DNA from: an uncultured Altererythrobacter sp.
GTDB lineage: Bacteria > Pseudomonadota > Alphaproteobacteria > Sphingomonadales > Sphingomonadaceae
Length of the DNA: 64,000 nucleotides
Direction of reading: 5' to 3'
Assembly: GCA_913055875.1 (NCBI GenBank)
Contig: CAJXJY010000015.1
Span: 1-64,000, forward strand
Both the position numbers and the translations under genes were made by a program. Within the stretch, counting starts at the first letter, position 1. Each line of letters opens with the position of its first letter. The notes below the pieces were generated by a model. It had not been told where the DNA came from and ran no database searches. It saw only the letters and a program-made list of their open reading frames with translations. This document shows positions 18,788-28,800 of this stretch, piece after piece.

Positions 18788-19128
18788 CGCGGCAGGTCCT
18801 GATTCTCGACCTCGAGGACGATCCCGAGCTGATCGCGCAATACGAACGCGCGCATGCTGCGGGGCAGGTCCCCGAAGCGGTGGTGCGCAGCATCCGCGAA
18901 AGCGGGATCACCGCGATGGACATCCATCGCAGCGGCAACCGGCTGGTGATGGTGATGGAGACCGATGCGCGGTTCGATCCCGAGGAAAAAGCCCGCTCCG
19001 ATGCCGAAAATCCTGCCGTACAGGACTGGGAACGGCGGATGGACCGGCTTCAGAAGCGGCTGCCCTGGGCTGCGGCGGACCAGAAGTGGGTCCCGGCCGC
19101 GCGGATATTCTCACTCGGCGAGCAATAG
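18784..19128 (+). CDS. L-fucose/L-rhamnose mutarotase (RhaM-like)
   Basis: A 114-residue protein of the L-rhamnose mutarotase (RhaM/YiiL) fold family, which interconverts anomers of deoxy sugars. Recognisable parts are DPELIAQYERAHA, the conserved histidine in ITAMDIHRSGNRLVMVMET, and the tail WERRMDRLQKRLPWA. In the fucose operon it probably acts on L-fucose, supplying the anomer used by the 1-dehydrogenase. The GTG start at 18784 overlaps the stop of the hydrolase gene. It is the last gene of the operon: the next gene is convergent, with only 12 bases between stops. Confidence 0.8.
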   Translation: MTRQVLILDLEDDPELIAQYERAHAAGQVPEAVVRSIRESGITAMDIHRSGNRLVMVMETDARFDPEEKARSDAENPAVQDWERRMDRLQKRLPWAAADQKWVPAARIFSLGEQ

Positions 19129-19140
19129 CGCCGGGGGGTG

Positions 19141-20073
19141 CTAATATTCGAACGGCTCGACCGTTTCCCGGCGCGCGAGCAGGAAGGCATCGGCGACGAG
19201 CTGCATCGGGGCGAGGTCGACATCGCTTTCGCCCGCAGCGACAAGCTCCCGAAAGCGCGTGTAGAGGGCCGGATATTCCGCTTCGCTGCCAAGCTCCGCG
19301 ACGCGCTTTCCGTCGATCCGCAGTTCCGCGCCGCCGCGCGACAGTTCGAGCGTTCCGCCGCTCGTTTCGACGACGATGTCCCAGACCTCGCCACCGGTTT
19401 CGCGGAAGTCCATTTCGGCCTCGCCGGCAGGTCTGCCTGCGATGTCGAATTGCAGCCGGGCAGCGATCGGAGCGGCGCGGTTGGCGGGAACCTGCAACCG
19501 CGCCGAGGCGATGGACAGCTTCTCCGGAAGGATTTCGGTGAGGATCGAGAGCGCATTGATGCCCGGATCGAACACGCCCATTCCGCCCGGTTGCCACAGC
19601 CATTCCTGCCTTGGATGCCACTTGCGGACATCTTCCTTCCACACGACGCTCACGTGCTCCACCCGCTTGTTCGCCAGCCAGCGCTGCGTCGGCTCCACAC
19701 CCGGCGCCATGCGGCTGTGCCAGCTTGCAAACAGCGCGACTCCGTTGCGATAGGCGCGAGCGCGGAGGGCTTCGACCTCGCTCACCGTCGCCCCCGGGGG
19801 CTTTTCCAACATCACATGCAATCCACGATCGAGCGCCAGCTGCGCCAGGCCGGCGCGGGCCTGCGGCGGTACGCACAGCGATACCGCGTCGATCGCAATA
19901 TCCGCAGCGAGAGCGTCTTCGAGGCTGGCGAAGCATGGCGCGCTCCCTTGGATAGGATCGGGGTCGATCAGGGCGGCGATCTCGAAGCTACTTCCGGCCG
20001 CGAGCGTCGGAATATGCTGCGCGCGCGCGATCGCTCCGATCCCGATCAGGGCGAGGGGAACCGGTCTGTTCAT
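19141..20073 (-). CDS. D-galactose 1-dehydrogenase (Gfo/Idh/MocA family)
   Basis: A 310-residue oxidoreductase with an N-terminal Rossmann motif IGIGAIARAQHIP, the EKPPGATVSEVEALR segment typical of Gfo/Idh/MocA enzymes, and WHSRMAPGVEPTQRWL as in bacterial D-galactose / L-arabinose 1-dehydrogenases. It would oxidise galactose freed by the GH35 enzyme to galactonolactone. It points away from the dehydratase gene, with a 164-base shared promoter region, and GGAG precedes the ATG. The following De Ley-Doudoroff enzymes support galactose over arabinose. Confidence 0.78.
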   Translation of the reverse strand: MNRPVPLALIGIGAIARAQHIPTLAAGSSFEIAALIDPDPIQGSAPCFASLEDALAADIAIDAVSLCVPPQARAGLAQLALDRGLHVMLEKPPGATVSEVEALRARAYRNGVALFASWHSRMAPGVEPTQRWLANKRVEHVSVVWKEDVRKWHPRQEWLWQPGGMGVFDPGINALSILTEILPEKLSIASARLQVPANRAAPIAARLQFDIAGRPAGEAEMDFRETGGEVWDIVVETSGGTLELSRGGAELRIDGKRVAELGSEAEYPALYTRFRELVAAGESDVDLAPMQLVADAFLLARRETVEPFEY

Positions 20074-20237
20074 GACACTCCGTTCACGGCGGGAATCGGC
20101 ATCTGCAATGTAATCATATAAATCTGCTTTTTATGCAAACTCCTATCTGATACCACGCCGTATAAGGGTGTGTTGAAGGGGAGAAGCGTGATTTTCGGGA
20201 TTTCGCATCGGTGCGGGCTGTCGGAAAGTATGTGCTG
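20074..20237. promoter_or_regulatory. Divergent promoter region of galactose genes
   Basis: Region between the galactose dehydrogenase (minus) and the IlvD-type dehydratase (plus). The part from 20108 to 20166 is AT-rich compared with its surroundings and includes TAATCATATAAAT and CTGATACCACG. It very likely carries promoters for both directions. No clear dyad operator was found. Confidence 0.4.
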
Positions 20238-22022
20238 ATGCCCAAGCTGCGATCGCGCGCATGGTTCGACAATCCGGACCACCCGGACCTCACCGCGCTC
20301 TATGTCGAGCGCTATCTCAATTACGGACTGTCGCTGGAGGAGCTCCAGTCGGGGCGCCCGATCGTGGGCATCGCGCAGACTGGCAGCGATCTGGTGCCAT
20401 GCAACCGGCATCATCTCGTTCTGGCGCAACGGGTCAGGGAGGGAATCCGCGATGCCGGTGGCATCGCGCTCGAATTTCCGATCCATCCGATCCAGGAGAC
20501 CGGTAAGCGACCGACCGCGGGGCTCGACCGCAACCTGTCCTATCTTTCGCTGGTCGAAATTCTCTACGGCTATCCGCTCGACGGCGTGGTGCTGACGATC
20601 GGCTGCGACAAGACCACCCCGGCCTGCCTGATGGCTGCGGCGACCGTGGACATCCCCGCGATCGCCCTGTCGGTGGGGCCCATGCTCAGCGGATGGCACA
20701 ACGGCAAGCGGATCGGCTCGGGCACGATCGTGTGGAAGGCGCGTGAAATGCTCGCGGCGGGCGAGCTCGATTACGAAGGCTTCGTCGCCTTGGTCGCGAA
20801 ATCCACCACTTCGACCGGCTATTGCAACACGATGGGTACCGCGACGACCATGAATTCGCTCGCCGAGGCGCTGGGGATGCAATTGCCCGGCGCGGCCGCG
20901 ATTCCGGCGACGCATCGCGACCGCGGCGAATGCGCCTGGGCCACGGGAAAGCGGATCGTCGAAATGATCGCCGCGGACCGCAAACCGTCCGACATCATGA
21001 CGCGGCAGGCGTTTCTCAACGCGATCAGAGTCAATTCGGCGCTCGGCGGTTCGACCAACGCGCCGATTCACCTCAACGCGATCGCCCGGCACATGGGTGT
21101 CGAGCTTGATCTCGACGACTGGCAGCGCCACGGCCGCGACATTCCGCTGCTGGTCAATCTGCAGCCGGCCGGCGAATATCTCGGGGAGGATTTCCATCGC
21201 GCCGGCGGCGTACCGGCGGTGATCGGCGAACTGTTGCGGGCGGGGAAGCTCGACGGCACGACGCTCGGGGCCAACGGGCGGACCTTGCAGGAGAACTACG
21301 CGGACGCCGCGAGCAACGATGAGCGGGTGATCCGCCGCTTCGCCGATCCGTTGCGGCCGGACGCCGGCCTCACGGTTCTTGCGGGCAATCTGTTCGACCA
21401 CGCGATCCTCAAGTCGGGCGTGATTTCGGAGACGTTCCGCAAGGCCTACCTGTCCGATCCGGATCGCCCTGGCGTGTTCGAAGGACCCGCGGTCGTGTTC
21501 GACGGGCCCGAAGACTACCACGCCCGTATCGACGACGAGCGCACGGGGATCACCGCCTCCTCGATCCTCGTCATGCGCGGGGCGGGGCCGATCGGCTTCC
21601 CCGGCGGCGCCGAGGTCGTCAACATGCGCCCGCCCGCGGCGCTGATCCGGCAGGGGGTCGAAAACCTGCCCTGCATCGGCGACGGACGGCAATCGGGCAC
21701 CAGCGACAGTCCGTCGATCCTCAACGCGGCGCCCGAGGCGGCGGTGCCGGGCAGCGGGCTCGCGCTGGTGCGGAGCGGCGACCGGATTCGCATCGACCTC
21801 AACCGGTGCAGGGTCGATTTGCTCGTCGGCGACGACGAGTTGGCCGACCGCCGCGCGGCGCTGGACGCCGCAGGCAGCCCGGCGGCCCCGCCTGCGCAGA
21901 CGCCGTGGCAGGAAATGCAGCGCGCGCTCACCGGGCAGTTTGACACCGGCGCGGTGCTCGAACCGGCGGTCAAGTATCAGCGGATCGCGCAGACAGGCGG
22001 CCTGCCGCGCGACAGCCACTAG
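20238..22022 (+). CDS. IlvD/Edd-family aldonate dehydratase (probably galactonate)
   Basis: A 594-residue dehydratase of the IlvD/Edd family, close in length and start (KLRSRAWFDNPDHPDLTALY) to sugar-acid dehydratases such as xylonate and arabinonate dehydratase. The three iron-sulfur cysteines are present: PCNRHH (Cys55), GCDKTTPAC (Cys123) and YCNTMGTATT (Cys196). Since kinase and aldolase genes for 2-keto-3-deoxygalactonate lie downstream, D-galactonate is the likely substrate. ATG 20238 gives the family-typical N-terminus and follows GGAAAG; GTG at 20211 would add nine residues. D-xylonate from the xylose side chains is a reasonable second substrate. Confidence 0.82.
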   Translation: MPKLRSRAWFDNPDHPDLTALYVERYLNYGLSLEELQSGRPIVGIAQTGSDLVPCNRHHLVLAQRVREGIRDAGGIALEFPIHPIQETGKRPTAGLDRNLSYLSLVEILYGYPLDGVVLTIGCDKTTPACLMAAATVDIPAIALSVGPMLSGWHNGKRIGSGTIVWKAREMLAAGELDYEGFVALVAKSTTSTGYCNTMGTATTMNSLAEALGMQLPGAAAIPATHRDRGECAWATGKRIVEMIAADRKPSDIMTRQAFLNAIRVNSALGGSTNAPIHLNAIARHMGVELDLDDWQRHGRDIPLLVNLQPAGEYLGEDFHRAGGVPAVIGELLRAGKLDGTTLGANGRTLQENYADAASNDERVIRRFADPLRPDAGLTVLAGNLFDHAILKSGVISETFRKAYLSDPDRPGVFEGPAVVFDGPEDYHARIDDERTGITASSILVMRGAGPIGFPGGAEVVNMRPPAALIRQGVENLPCIGDGRQSGTSDSPSILNAAPEAAVPGSGLALVRSGDRIRIDLNRCRVDLLVGDDELADRRAALDAAGSPAAPPAQTPWQEMQRALTGQFDTGAVLEPAVKYQRIAQTGGLPRDSH

Positions 22023-22068
22023 TCACAATTCGGAAAACCGGGGATAGCCGGAAGCGAAAGGAACGGCG

Positions 22069-23688
22069 ATGGGATTGGGTACGATCGATATCATGGTGGT
22101 GGTCGTCTATGCGATCTTCATCTTCGGGCTCGCGCAGTTCGTGTCGCGCGAGAAGGGCGGCAAGGCGAAGGACAGCTCGGACTATTTCCTCGCTTCGAAG
22201 AACCTGCCCTGGTGGGCGATCGGCGCTTCGCTCATCGCGGCGAATATTTCGGCCGAACAGATCGTCGGCATGTCGGGTTCGGGCTACCGGCTGGGCCTCG
22301 CCATCGCTTCCTACGAATGGATGGCGGCGCTGACGCTGCTGATCGTCGGCAAGTTCTTCCTCCCGATCTTCCTCAAGAACCGCATCTACACGATGCCGCA
22401 ATTCCTCGAGCAGCGTTACGGCCCCAATATCCGCACGATCATGGCGGTGTTCTGGATCGCGCTCTACATCTTCGTGAACCTGACCTCGATCCTGTGGCTC
22501 GGCTCGATCGCGGTCAACCAGGTCGCCGGCGTGGACCAGACGGTCGCGCTGTTCGCGCTGGGCGGTTTCGCGCTGCTGTACCAGCTCTATGGTGGCCTCA
22601 AGGCGGTCGCGCTGACCGATATCGTGCAGGTGACGCTGCTGGTGCTCGGCGGGCTGACCATTTCGGCGCTCACGCTCAACGAGGTCGGCGGCGGGCAGGG
22701 CGTCTGGGCCGGGTTCGAGACGCTGCTCGACCGGGCGCCCGACAAGTTCAACATGATCCTCGAACCGGGAGATATCGGCTATCGGGAACTGCCCGGCATC
22801 GCGGTGCTGGTGGGCGGCATGTGGATCGCCAATCTCAGCTATTGGGGGTTCAACCAGTACATCATCCAGCGCGCGCTGGCGGCGAAGGATCTGAAGGAGG
22901 CGCAGAAGGGCGTCGTCTTCGCCGCCTTCCTCAAGCTGCTGATGCCGCTGGTGGTGGTCGTGCCGGGCCTCGCCGCGGTGCTCCTGGCCCCCGGGCTCGA
23001 TCCGGCCGACCAGGCCTATCCGACCATGATGCGCTACCTGCCGAGCGGGTTGCTCGGCCTGGTGTTCGCGGCGCTGATGGCGGCGGTGGTCGCCTCGACC
23101 GCGTCGAAGATCAATTCGATCGCGACGATCTTCACGCTCGACCTCTACGCCAAGCGGCGCGGCTACGAGAGCGAGGCGGAAGACGAAACGCACCGCGCGA
23201 CGCACGAGAAGCACCTTGTCCTGGTCGGCCGGGTAAGCGCGGCCGTCGCCACGCTGCTGGCGCTGTTCGCCGCGCGCCCGCTGCTCGGTAGCCTCGACCA
23301 GGCGTTCCAGTTCATCCAGGAATTCTCCGGCTTCATCACGCCGGGCATCACGGTGATCTTCCTGCTCGGCCTGTTCTGGAAAAGGGCCAGCGAAGCGAGC
23401 GCGATCACCGCCGCCGTGGTCTCGATCCTGGGCAGCGTGGTGTTCTGGTTTCCCGCCGAGTGGGGCGGGATCGCCGCGCTCAACGCGGTGCCGTTCCTCA
23501 ATCGGATGATGTGGGTGTTCGTCATCGCGCTGGTGCTGGCGGTGCTTGTCTCGCTGTGGAAACCGGGGAGCGCGGGAAGCGACCGGATCGACACCACCGA
23601 AGTGAACTACGCGACCGGGGCCTCGTTCAACATTGCCGCATTGGCCGTGATCGGCATCCTGATCGCGCTCTACGCCACCTGGTGGTAG
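22069..23688 (+). CDS. Sodium:sugar symporter (SSS family)
   Basis: A 539-residue solute:sodium symporter resembling SglT-type sugar carriers, with about fourteen membrane segments. Features are the N-terminal DYFLASKNLPWWAIGASLIAANISAEQ motif, GMSGSGYRLGLAIASYEWMAALTLL, and ASTASKINSIATIFTLDLY in the core. AAGGAA precedes the ATG. Between the galactonate dehydratase and kinase genes it most likely imports D-galactose, or possibly xylose. Four bases separate its stop from the kinase start. Confidence 0.85.
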   Translation: MGLGTIDIMVVVVYAIFIFGLAQFVSREKGGKAKDSSDYFLASKNLPWWAIGASLIAANISAEQIVGMSGSGYRLGLAIASYEWMAALTLLIVGKFFLPIFLKNRIYTMPQFLEQRYGPNIRTIMAVFWIALYIFVNLTSILWLGSIAVNQVAGVDQTVALFALGGFALLYQLYGGLKAVALTDIVQVTLLVLGGLTISALTLNEVGGGQGVWAGFETLLDRAPDKFNMILEPGDIGYRELPGIAVLVGGMWIANLSYWGFNQYIIQRALAAKDLKEAQKGVVFAAFLKLLMPLVVVVPGLAAVLLAPGLDPADQAYPTMMRYLPSGLLGLVFAALMAAVVASTASKINSIATIFTLDLYAKRRGYESEAEDETHRATHEKHLVLVGRVSAAVATLLALFAARPLLGSLDQAFQFIQEFSGFITPGITVIFLLGLFWKRASEASAITAAVVSILGSVVFWFPAEWGGIAALNAVPFLNRMMWVFVIALVLAVLVSLWKPGSAGSDRIDTTEVNYATGASFNIAALAVIGILIALYATWW

Positions 23689-23692
23689 GCCG

Positions 23693-24565
23693 GTGAAAGG
23701 CGCCTTCCTTGCGGTCGACTGGGGCACGACCAACCGGCGGACCTACCGCATCGGCGCCGACGGGACGGTCGAGAAGACCGCGCGCGACGATCGCGGCGTT
23801 CTGGCCATGCCGCCCGGCGGATACGAAGCAGAGGCCGGCCAGCTGCGCGAGGCGTTCGGCGACCTGCCGATGCTGTGCGCCGGGATGGTCGGCTCGAACC
23901 GCGGCTGGGCCGAAGCGCCCTACGTGCCCTGTCCGGCGGCGCTGGGCGATATCGCGCGCGAGGCGGTGTGGGTCGAGCCGGGCCGCACCGCGATCCTGCC
24001 TGGCGTTTCGCGCCCGGGCGAGCGGTCGGATACGATGCGCGGAGAGGAGGTCCAGCTGCTCGGCGCGGCGGCGTCGGGAGCGGTTCCCGACGGCGCGCTG
24101 CTGTGCCAGCCGGGCACGCACTGCAAATGGGCCCGGGTCGAGGACGGCAGGCTGGCGGGTTTCGTCACTGCGATGACCGGCGAGATGTTCGCCCTGCTGA
24201 AGGAGCACAGCCTGCTGTCGGCGCAGCTTAACGGCGCGGTAGAGGCGGGACGGGCGTTTCGCGAAGGAGTTGCCGATTCGGGCGGCGACCTGCTCGCCCG
24301 GCTGTTCGGCGTGCGCGCAGCCGGGCTGTTGGGTCAGCGGGCCGATGCCGACGCCGCCAGCTACACGAGCGGCCTGATGATCGGCAGCGACGTCCGCGCG
24401 CGGCTGACCGAAAGCGGCGGGGCGGAAGTGTTCGTGCTCGCCGATGCCGAACTCGGCGCGCTTTACCGCACTGCGATTGCGGCGCTGGGCGGAAAGGCCT
24501 CGCTGGTCGACAGCCAAGCCGCTTTCGCCGCCGGGGCAACGGCGATATGGAACGAGCTTGCATGA
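23693..24565 (+). CDS. dgoK: 2-dehydro-3-deoxygalactonokinase
   Basis: A 290-residue sugar-acid kinase phosphorylating 2-keto-3-deoxy-D-galactonate at position 6. It starts with the family phosphate motif VDWGTTNRRTYRI, continues with LCAGMVGSNRGWAEAPYVPCP, and has QPGTHCKWA and the late AGATAIW segment. The GTG start at 23693 is supported by the near-adjacent symporter stop and by the first residues matching DgoK proteins. Its stop overlaps the aldolase start. Together with the aldolase it completes the De Ley-Doudoroff route. Confidence 0.87.
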   Translation: MKGAFLAVDWGTTNRRTYRIGADGTVEKTARDDRGVLAMPPGGYEAEAGQLREAFGDLPMLCAGMVGSNRGWAEAPYVPCPAALGDIAREAVWVEPGRTAILPGVSRPGERSDTMRGEEVQLLGAAASGAVPDGALLCQPGTHCKWARVEDGRLAGFVTAMTGEMFALLKEHSLLSAQLNGAVEAGRAFREGVADSGGDLLARLFGVRAAGLLGQRADADAASYTSGLMIGSDVRARLTESGGAEVFVLADAELGALYRTAIAALGGKASLVDSQAAFAAGATAIWNELA

Positions 24566-25197
24566 CCGTGCCCGCAAACCTTGCCTCCGCCCTGAAACGG
24601 TGTCCGCTGGTCGCGATCCTGCGCGGCGTGACGCCCGGGCAGGCCGAGCCGATCGGCGAGGCGCTCCTCGAAGCGGGTTTCGCGATCATCGAAGTGCCGC
24701 TGAACTCGCCCGAGCCGCTCGCCTCGATCGAACGGCTGACGCGGCGTTTCGGCGAGGATGCGCTGATCGGTGCCGGAACCGTGCTCGCCCCGCACCAGGT
24801 GTGCGACGTCCGCGAGGCAGGAGGGCGGCTGATCGTCTCGCCCAATACCGACCGTCAGGTGATAGAGGCGACCGTCGCGGCGGACATGGTCTCGGTGCCC
24901 GGCTACTTCACCCCCAGCGAAGCGTTCGCAGCGATCTCTGCGGGCGCGCACGCGCTCAAGTTCTTTCCCGCCGAAGCCGCGAGCCCGAAAGTGCTCAAGG
25001 CGCATCGCGCGGTCTTGCCGGAGGATGTGCCGAAGCTCGCGGTCGGCGGGATCACCCCGGAGACAATCGCCGAATGGTCGACTGCGGGGGCGAGCGGGTT
25101 TGGGCTTGGCTCCGCACTTTACGCTCCGGGGTTCGCTCCTGCCGAGGTCGGCCGGCGCGCCGAGGCCTTTGTCGCCGCGTGGTGGGCAACGCGCTGA
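24562..25197 (+). CDS. dgoA: 2-dehydro-3-deoxy-6-phosphogalactonate aldolase
   Basis: A 211-residue class I KDPG/KDPGal aldolase cleaving its substrate into pyruvate and glyceraldehyde 3-phosphate. The EVPLNSPEP motif (Glu44), the Schiff-base lysine in LKFFPAE (Lys133) and AVGGITPETIAEW are those of DgoA rather than Eda. ATG 24562 overlaps the kinase stop; an upstream in-frame ATG at 24547 is less likely. It is the last gene of the xyloglucan/galactose block. Confidence 0.88.
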   Translation: MTVPANLASALKRCPLVAILRGVTPGQAEPIGEALLEAGFAIIEVPLNSPEPLASIERLTRRFGEDALIGAGTVLAPHQVCDVREAGGRLIVSPNTDRQVIEATVAADMVSVPGYFTPSEAFAAISAGAHALKFFPAEAASPKVLKAHRAVLPEDVPKLAVGGITPETIAEWSTAGASGFGLGSALYAPGFAPAEVGRRAEAFVAAWWATR

Positions 25198-25465
25198 GGC
25201 GAACATATCCGGCAGCCATGTCGACAGCGCCGGGACGTAGATAACCGGCAGCAGGCGGCGGTCGCCAACGTCCGCTCGCCGAACCGATCGTTCCTACATG
25301 ATGGAAATGGCTACAATGGGAGACATGAAGCAAAGATGCCCGCTCAAGCTAATGCTGCGAAATGCTTCGTACTTCTTGTCGGCTATGGTAAGCGAGCTAC
25401 CCGTGGAGTAATACCGGGAGCTCGACGAAAGTAGCTGGAGATAGGCTGGCACCAGACTGCCCGCT
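25198..25465. other. Intergenic stretch after the galactose operon
   Basis: No convincing gene was found on either strand. An imperfect hairpin lies at 25394-25423 (GAGCT/AGCTC arms with CCCG/CGGG inside and one bulged base), without a following T-run, so it is a weak terminator candidate at best. The sequence leads directly into the repeat copy at 25466. Confidence 0.4.
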
Positions 25466-25794
25466 CCGCCACTTTCCTGTCTGCGCTACCGCCTTCGGCT
25501 GCTTGAGCGCATGGCTCCGAGTTCGTGCTTCCTCCCGGACTCTCCGCCACTCAGTCCGGTCTCTCAATTACCCCGCTTTCGAGAGGGCCGTTCAAGCCTA
25601 AGTGGTTGAAATATATGACTCCCAGTTTCCAGCAGACCAAAACGGTTCCAAGTAGATCAAACCAGCCGTCGATTGCGCGGAGTAAGCAATCAGGCAGGTG
25701 TTCGGACGTGGATCCAATATGGCGGCATGCATGGGAGGGCACCCTTCGTAGGGCCGTGCATTGAGGAGCAGATCCAGCGACGAATCGGGGGCCG
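25466..25794 (+). repeat. 329-bp direct repeat, copy 1
   Basis: This segment matches 32672-33000 base for base without gaps except for about 20 substitutions, roughly 94 percent identity by manual alignment. Both copies are in the same orientation and enclose the adhesin and regulator genes. Small open frames exist on both strands but none shows clear coding signs. No terminal inverted repeats or transposase motifs were seen, so the class of element is unknown. Confidence 0.85.
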
Positions 25795-25852
25795 GTAGCG
25801 GACGGTCCGCTCGTTCAGTGCTAGACAGCCAAAGCGGACGGTCCATGCGTGA

Positions 25853-28800
25853 TCAGAATTCCCCGACCACCCCGATCGTGCCGCCGGTGTTGCTTTCGCC
25901 AGCATGGCTGACGCTCGCCATTACGGCGATCGGCAGGTCCGCGTCGATCCGGTGGGTCAGCCCGAAGCTGAACGCGAATTCGCCGCGGAACACCGAGCCC
26001 TTGCCCATGTAGCTGGTCTTGCCCGGCTCGCTCGGGAACGGTGCATCGGCCTGCGCCATGGCCGCGGCAACGCCCGCGCGATAGCGGTTGTCGAGTTCAC
26101 CCAGCTGGAACTCGACCGCGTCGACCCGACCTTCGAGCAGTCCGACCCGGCCCGAGAGCGCGGCGAACTGCGCGTCGGTAATCGCCGCAAGCGGCGGCGT
26201 AGAGCCGGATGCGAGAGTCAGCGTATCGACCCCGTTGGCGCCGCGCCCGGCCCCGGCATCGAAGCTGCGCTCGGCAGGCGGTTCGGCGACCGCCTGGTCC
26301 TCGTCAAGCATCGCCACCCGCACAGGCTGTTTGTCGAGTGCCTGGACGCCGACCGTCGCGCTTCCCACACCCGGATCGCCGGTAGCGAGTGTGCGCCGGG
26401 CGGATTGGACGAGACCTTGCTGCCCGCCCACCGCGCTGGTTTGTTCGTTCGGCGCGTGGGCGAACGTGGCATCGGAACTGGTTGCAGAAATGTTCGGGCC
26501 ACTCACCGGTGCAACCGCCAGCGACATGCTCGAGGAGGACGGCGCGACACTCGAACTCGAACTGCTCGGCGCGGCGCTGGTGAAACCCAAATTCCCGTTG
26601 GCATCCACGGTGACGTAATAGGTCGCGCCCGCCTGCAGGCTGTTCGAGTTGGCGGTCGGCAGGCCCGGCATGGTGTAGGTGTAGTTCGCCGTGCCGAACA
26701 TCATCTGGTTCGCGCGCGTCGTCGCCGCTTCGAACCCGAACGCATAGGAATAGGCGAAGGCCGAACTGGCGCTGTTGCCAATCGCGGCCGCTTGCAGCGC
26801 GCTCGAACTGGCGCGGTTGCCGATCGCCAGGCCGCGCTCGCCGGTGACGGTGGCGCGGCCGCCGAGCGCATAACCAAGCGTCGCGCCCGCGCCGACCGAG
26901 GCCTCGAAACCGAGCGCGGTTGAGCCATTGGCCTGCGCGCTGGTATTGGTGCCGACAGCGCCGGCGTTGCGTCCGCTGGAGCTGGCGCCATTGCCGATCG
27001 CGAGCGAGCCGATGCCGGTCGCTGCCGCGTCTGCGCCCAATGCGATCGCCCCAGCCGCGTCCGCGACACTGTTCGCGCCCAGGGCCATGGTGTCGTCGGC
27101 TTCGGCGGCAGCGTCGTCGCCCAGCGCAATAGCGTTGCTGCCATCGGCCAGCGCTGCGTCGCCGATCGCGATCGCGTCGCTGTCGGCGGCTTCGGAGAGG
27201 TTGCCGATGGCGATCGCCTCGCTGCCCGAAGCCAGCGCCTCGTTGCCGATCGCGACCGAGGCATAGCCGCCGGCGGTGGCGACCGAACCAAGTGCGGTGG
27301 CATGCTCGTCGACCGCATAGGCAGCCTGGCCCAGCGCGGTCGACCCGACATCGGTCGCCAGCGCATCGGTACCGATGGCGACGGAATCGAGACCTTCCGC
27401 CACGGCACCGTCGCCATTGGGATCGTTGCCGTCGGTGCCGATGGCGATCGAACCGGCACCGTCCGAGACCGAGCCGAAACCTACGGCCACCGCGCCGACG
27501 TTCGACGCATCGGCGAACGCGCCGACTGCCACCGAACTTGAACTGGAGGCGGCACTCTGCGCCCCCAGCGACAGCGAGCCGGCGCCGCCGGCAGCGGCAT
27601 TCTCGCCGATGGCGACACCGTCGTCGCCGGTGGCGGAGGCGGCGGGGCCGCTGCTGTTGACGGCAATGTACGGACTGCCCGAGGAGCTGACCGCCGCGAT
27701 CGCGCTGTTGAGCTGGCCGAGCGTGGCCGCATCGCTATCCTCGGTGCCGTCGGCGACGTTGACGAGGCGGCGGGTGAGAGCGGCGGTGTCGTCGCTCGCA
27801 TCGCCCGGCGTGCCGTTGTCGTCGTAGGCGCGCCCGACCGAGACGGTGAGCGATTCGTCGGCAACCGAACCTGCGCCCAGAGCAACGGCGTTAGCAGCCG
27901 AGACTTCGGCGCTGCTGCCGATGGCGATGCCGAAGTTGGCGCTGACCGTAGCCCCTACGCCGCTGTAATTACCGTCCAGGTCGCGATCGCCGCCGATCGC
28001 GATGGCACTTCTCACACCGTCCTGCACCGCGGCGGCATAGCCCACCGCGATGCTGTCTTCGGCATCGTCCCCGACCCTGGCGATAGCACCCAAGGCAGTA
28101 CTGCCGAAGGAGTTGTCCCCCACCCTCGACACGAAGCCCAAGGCTGCGGAGAAGTCGGAGACCGCGGTCGACGACCCGCCGAACGCGATCGCATAGGCAC
28201 CCAGCGAGTTCGCGCTATGGCCTATCGCGAGGGAATAGAATTCGCTGGCGACCGACTGTCTGCCGATGGCAATCGCACTGAAATTTTCGGCGGACGCATT
28301 CGCGCCAACGGCTATGGCATCGGTTCCGCTGGCGCTGGCGGCGGCGCCGGTGCTGTTAATGGCGACATACCGATTTGCTGCGGCCAGTTGGCCCACCGTC
28401 GCCGCATCGCTGTCGGCGGTGCCGTCGGCGACATTGACCAGGCGGCGGGTGATGGCGTCGGTGTCGTCGCTGGTGTCGCCCGGCGTGCCGTTGTCGTCGT
28501 TTGCGCGGCCGAAGGAGACGGTAAGCGATTCGTCGGCAACCGAATTGGAACCGAGCGCAACCGCATCGGTGACGCCGTCCTCGATCCTGGCGGCATAGCC
28601 GAGCGCGGTCGAATTGAAGGCCGAGTTTCCAGTCACTGCGTCGGCCCCGATGGCAATTGAACCGGTGGCCCGCGTATTCGCGCCATTGCCATCACCATCA
28701 TCGTCGGCCCCGATGGCAATTGCGGCTTGCCCCGCCGCGTCGGCTGCGAACCCCAAGGCAATCGATTTAGTGCTCGCGGCTACACTGTTACCACCGATGG

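Noticed and set aside
20070-22019. A 649-residue minus-strand open frame opposite the IlvD-type dehydratase
   Set aside because: Composition is that of a shadow frame; the plus-strand dehydratase has all three cluster cysteines and full length.
25525-25764. 79-residue plus-strand frame in repeat copy 1 (and its partner at 32731-32970) as a gene
   Set aside because: Frames are open on both strands of the repeat, there is no good ribosome site, and differences between copies change residues as often as not; it looks like noncoding repeat DNA.
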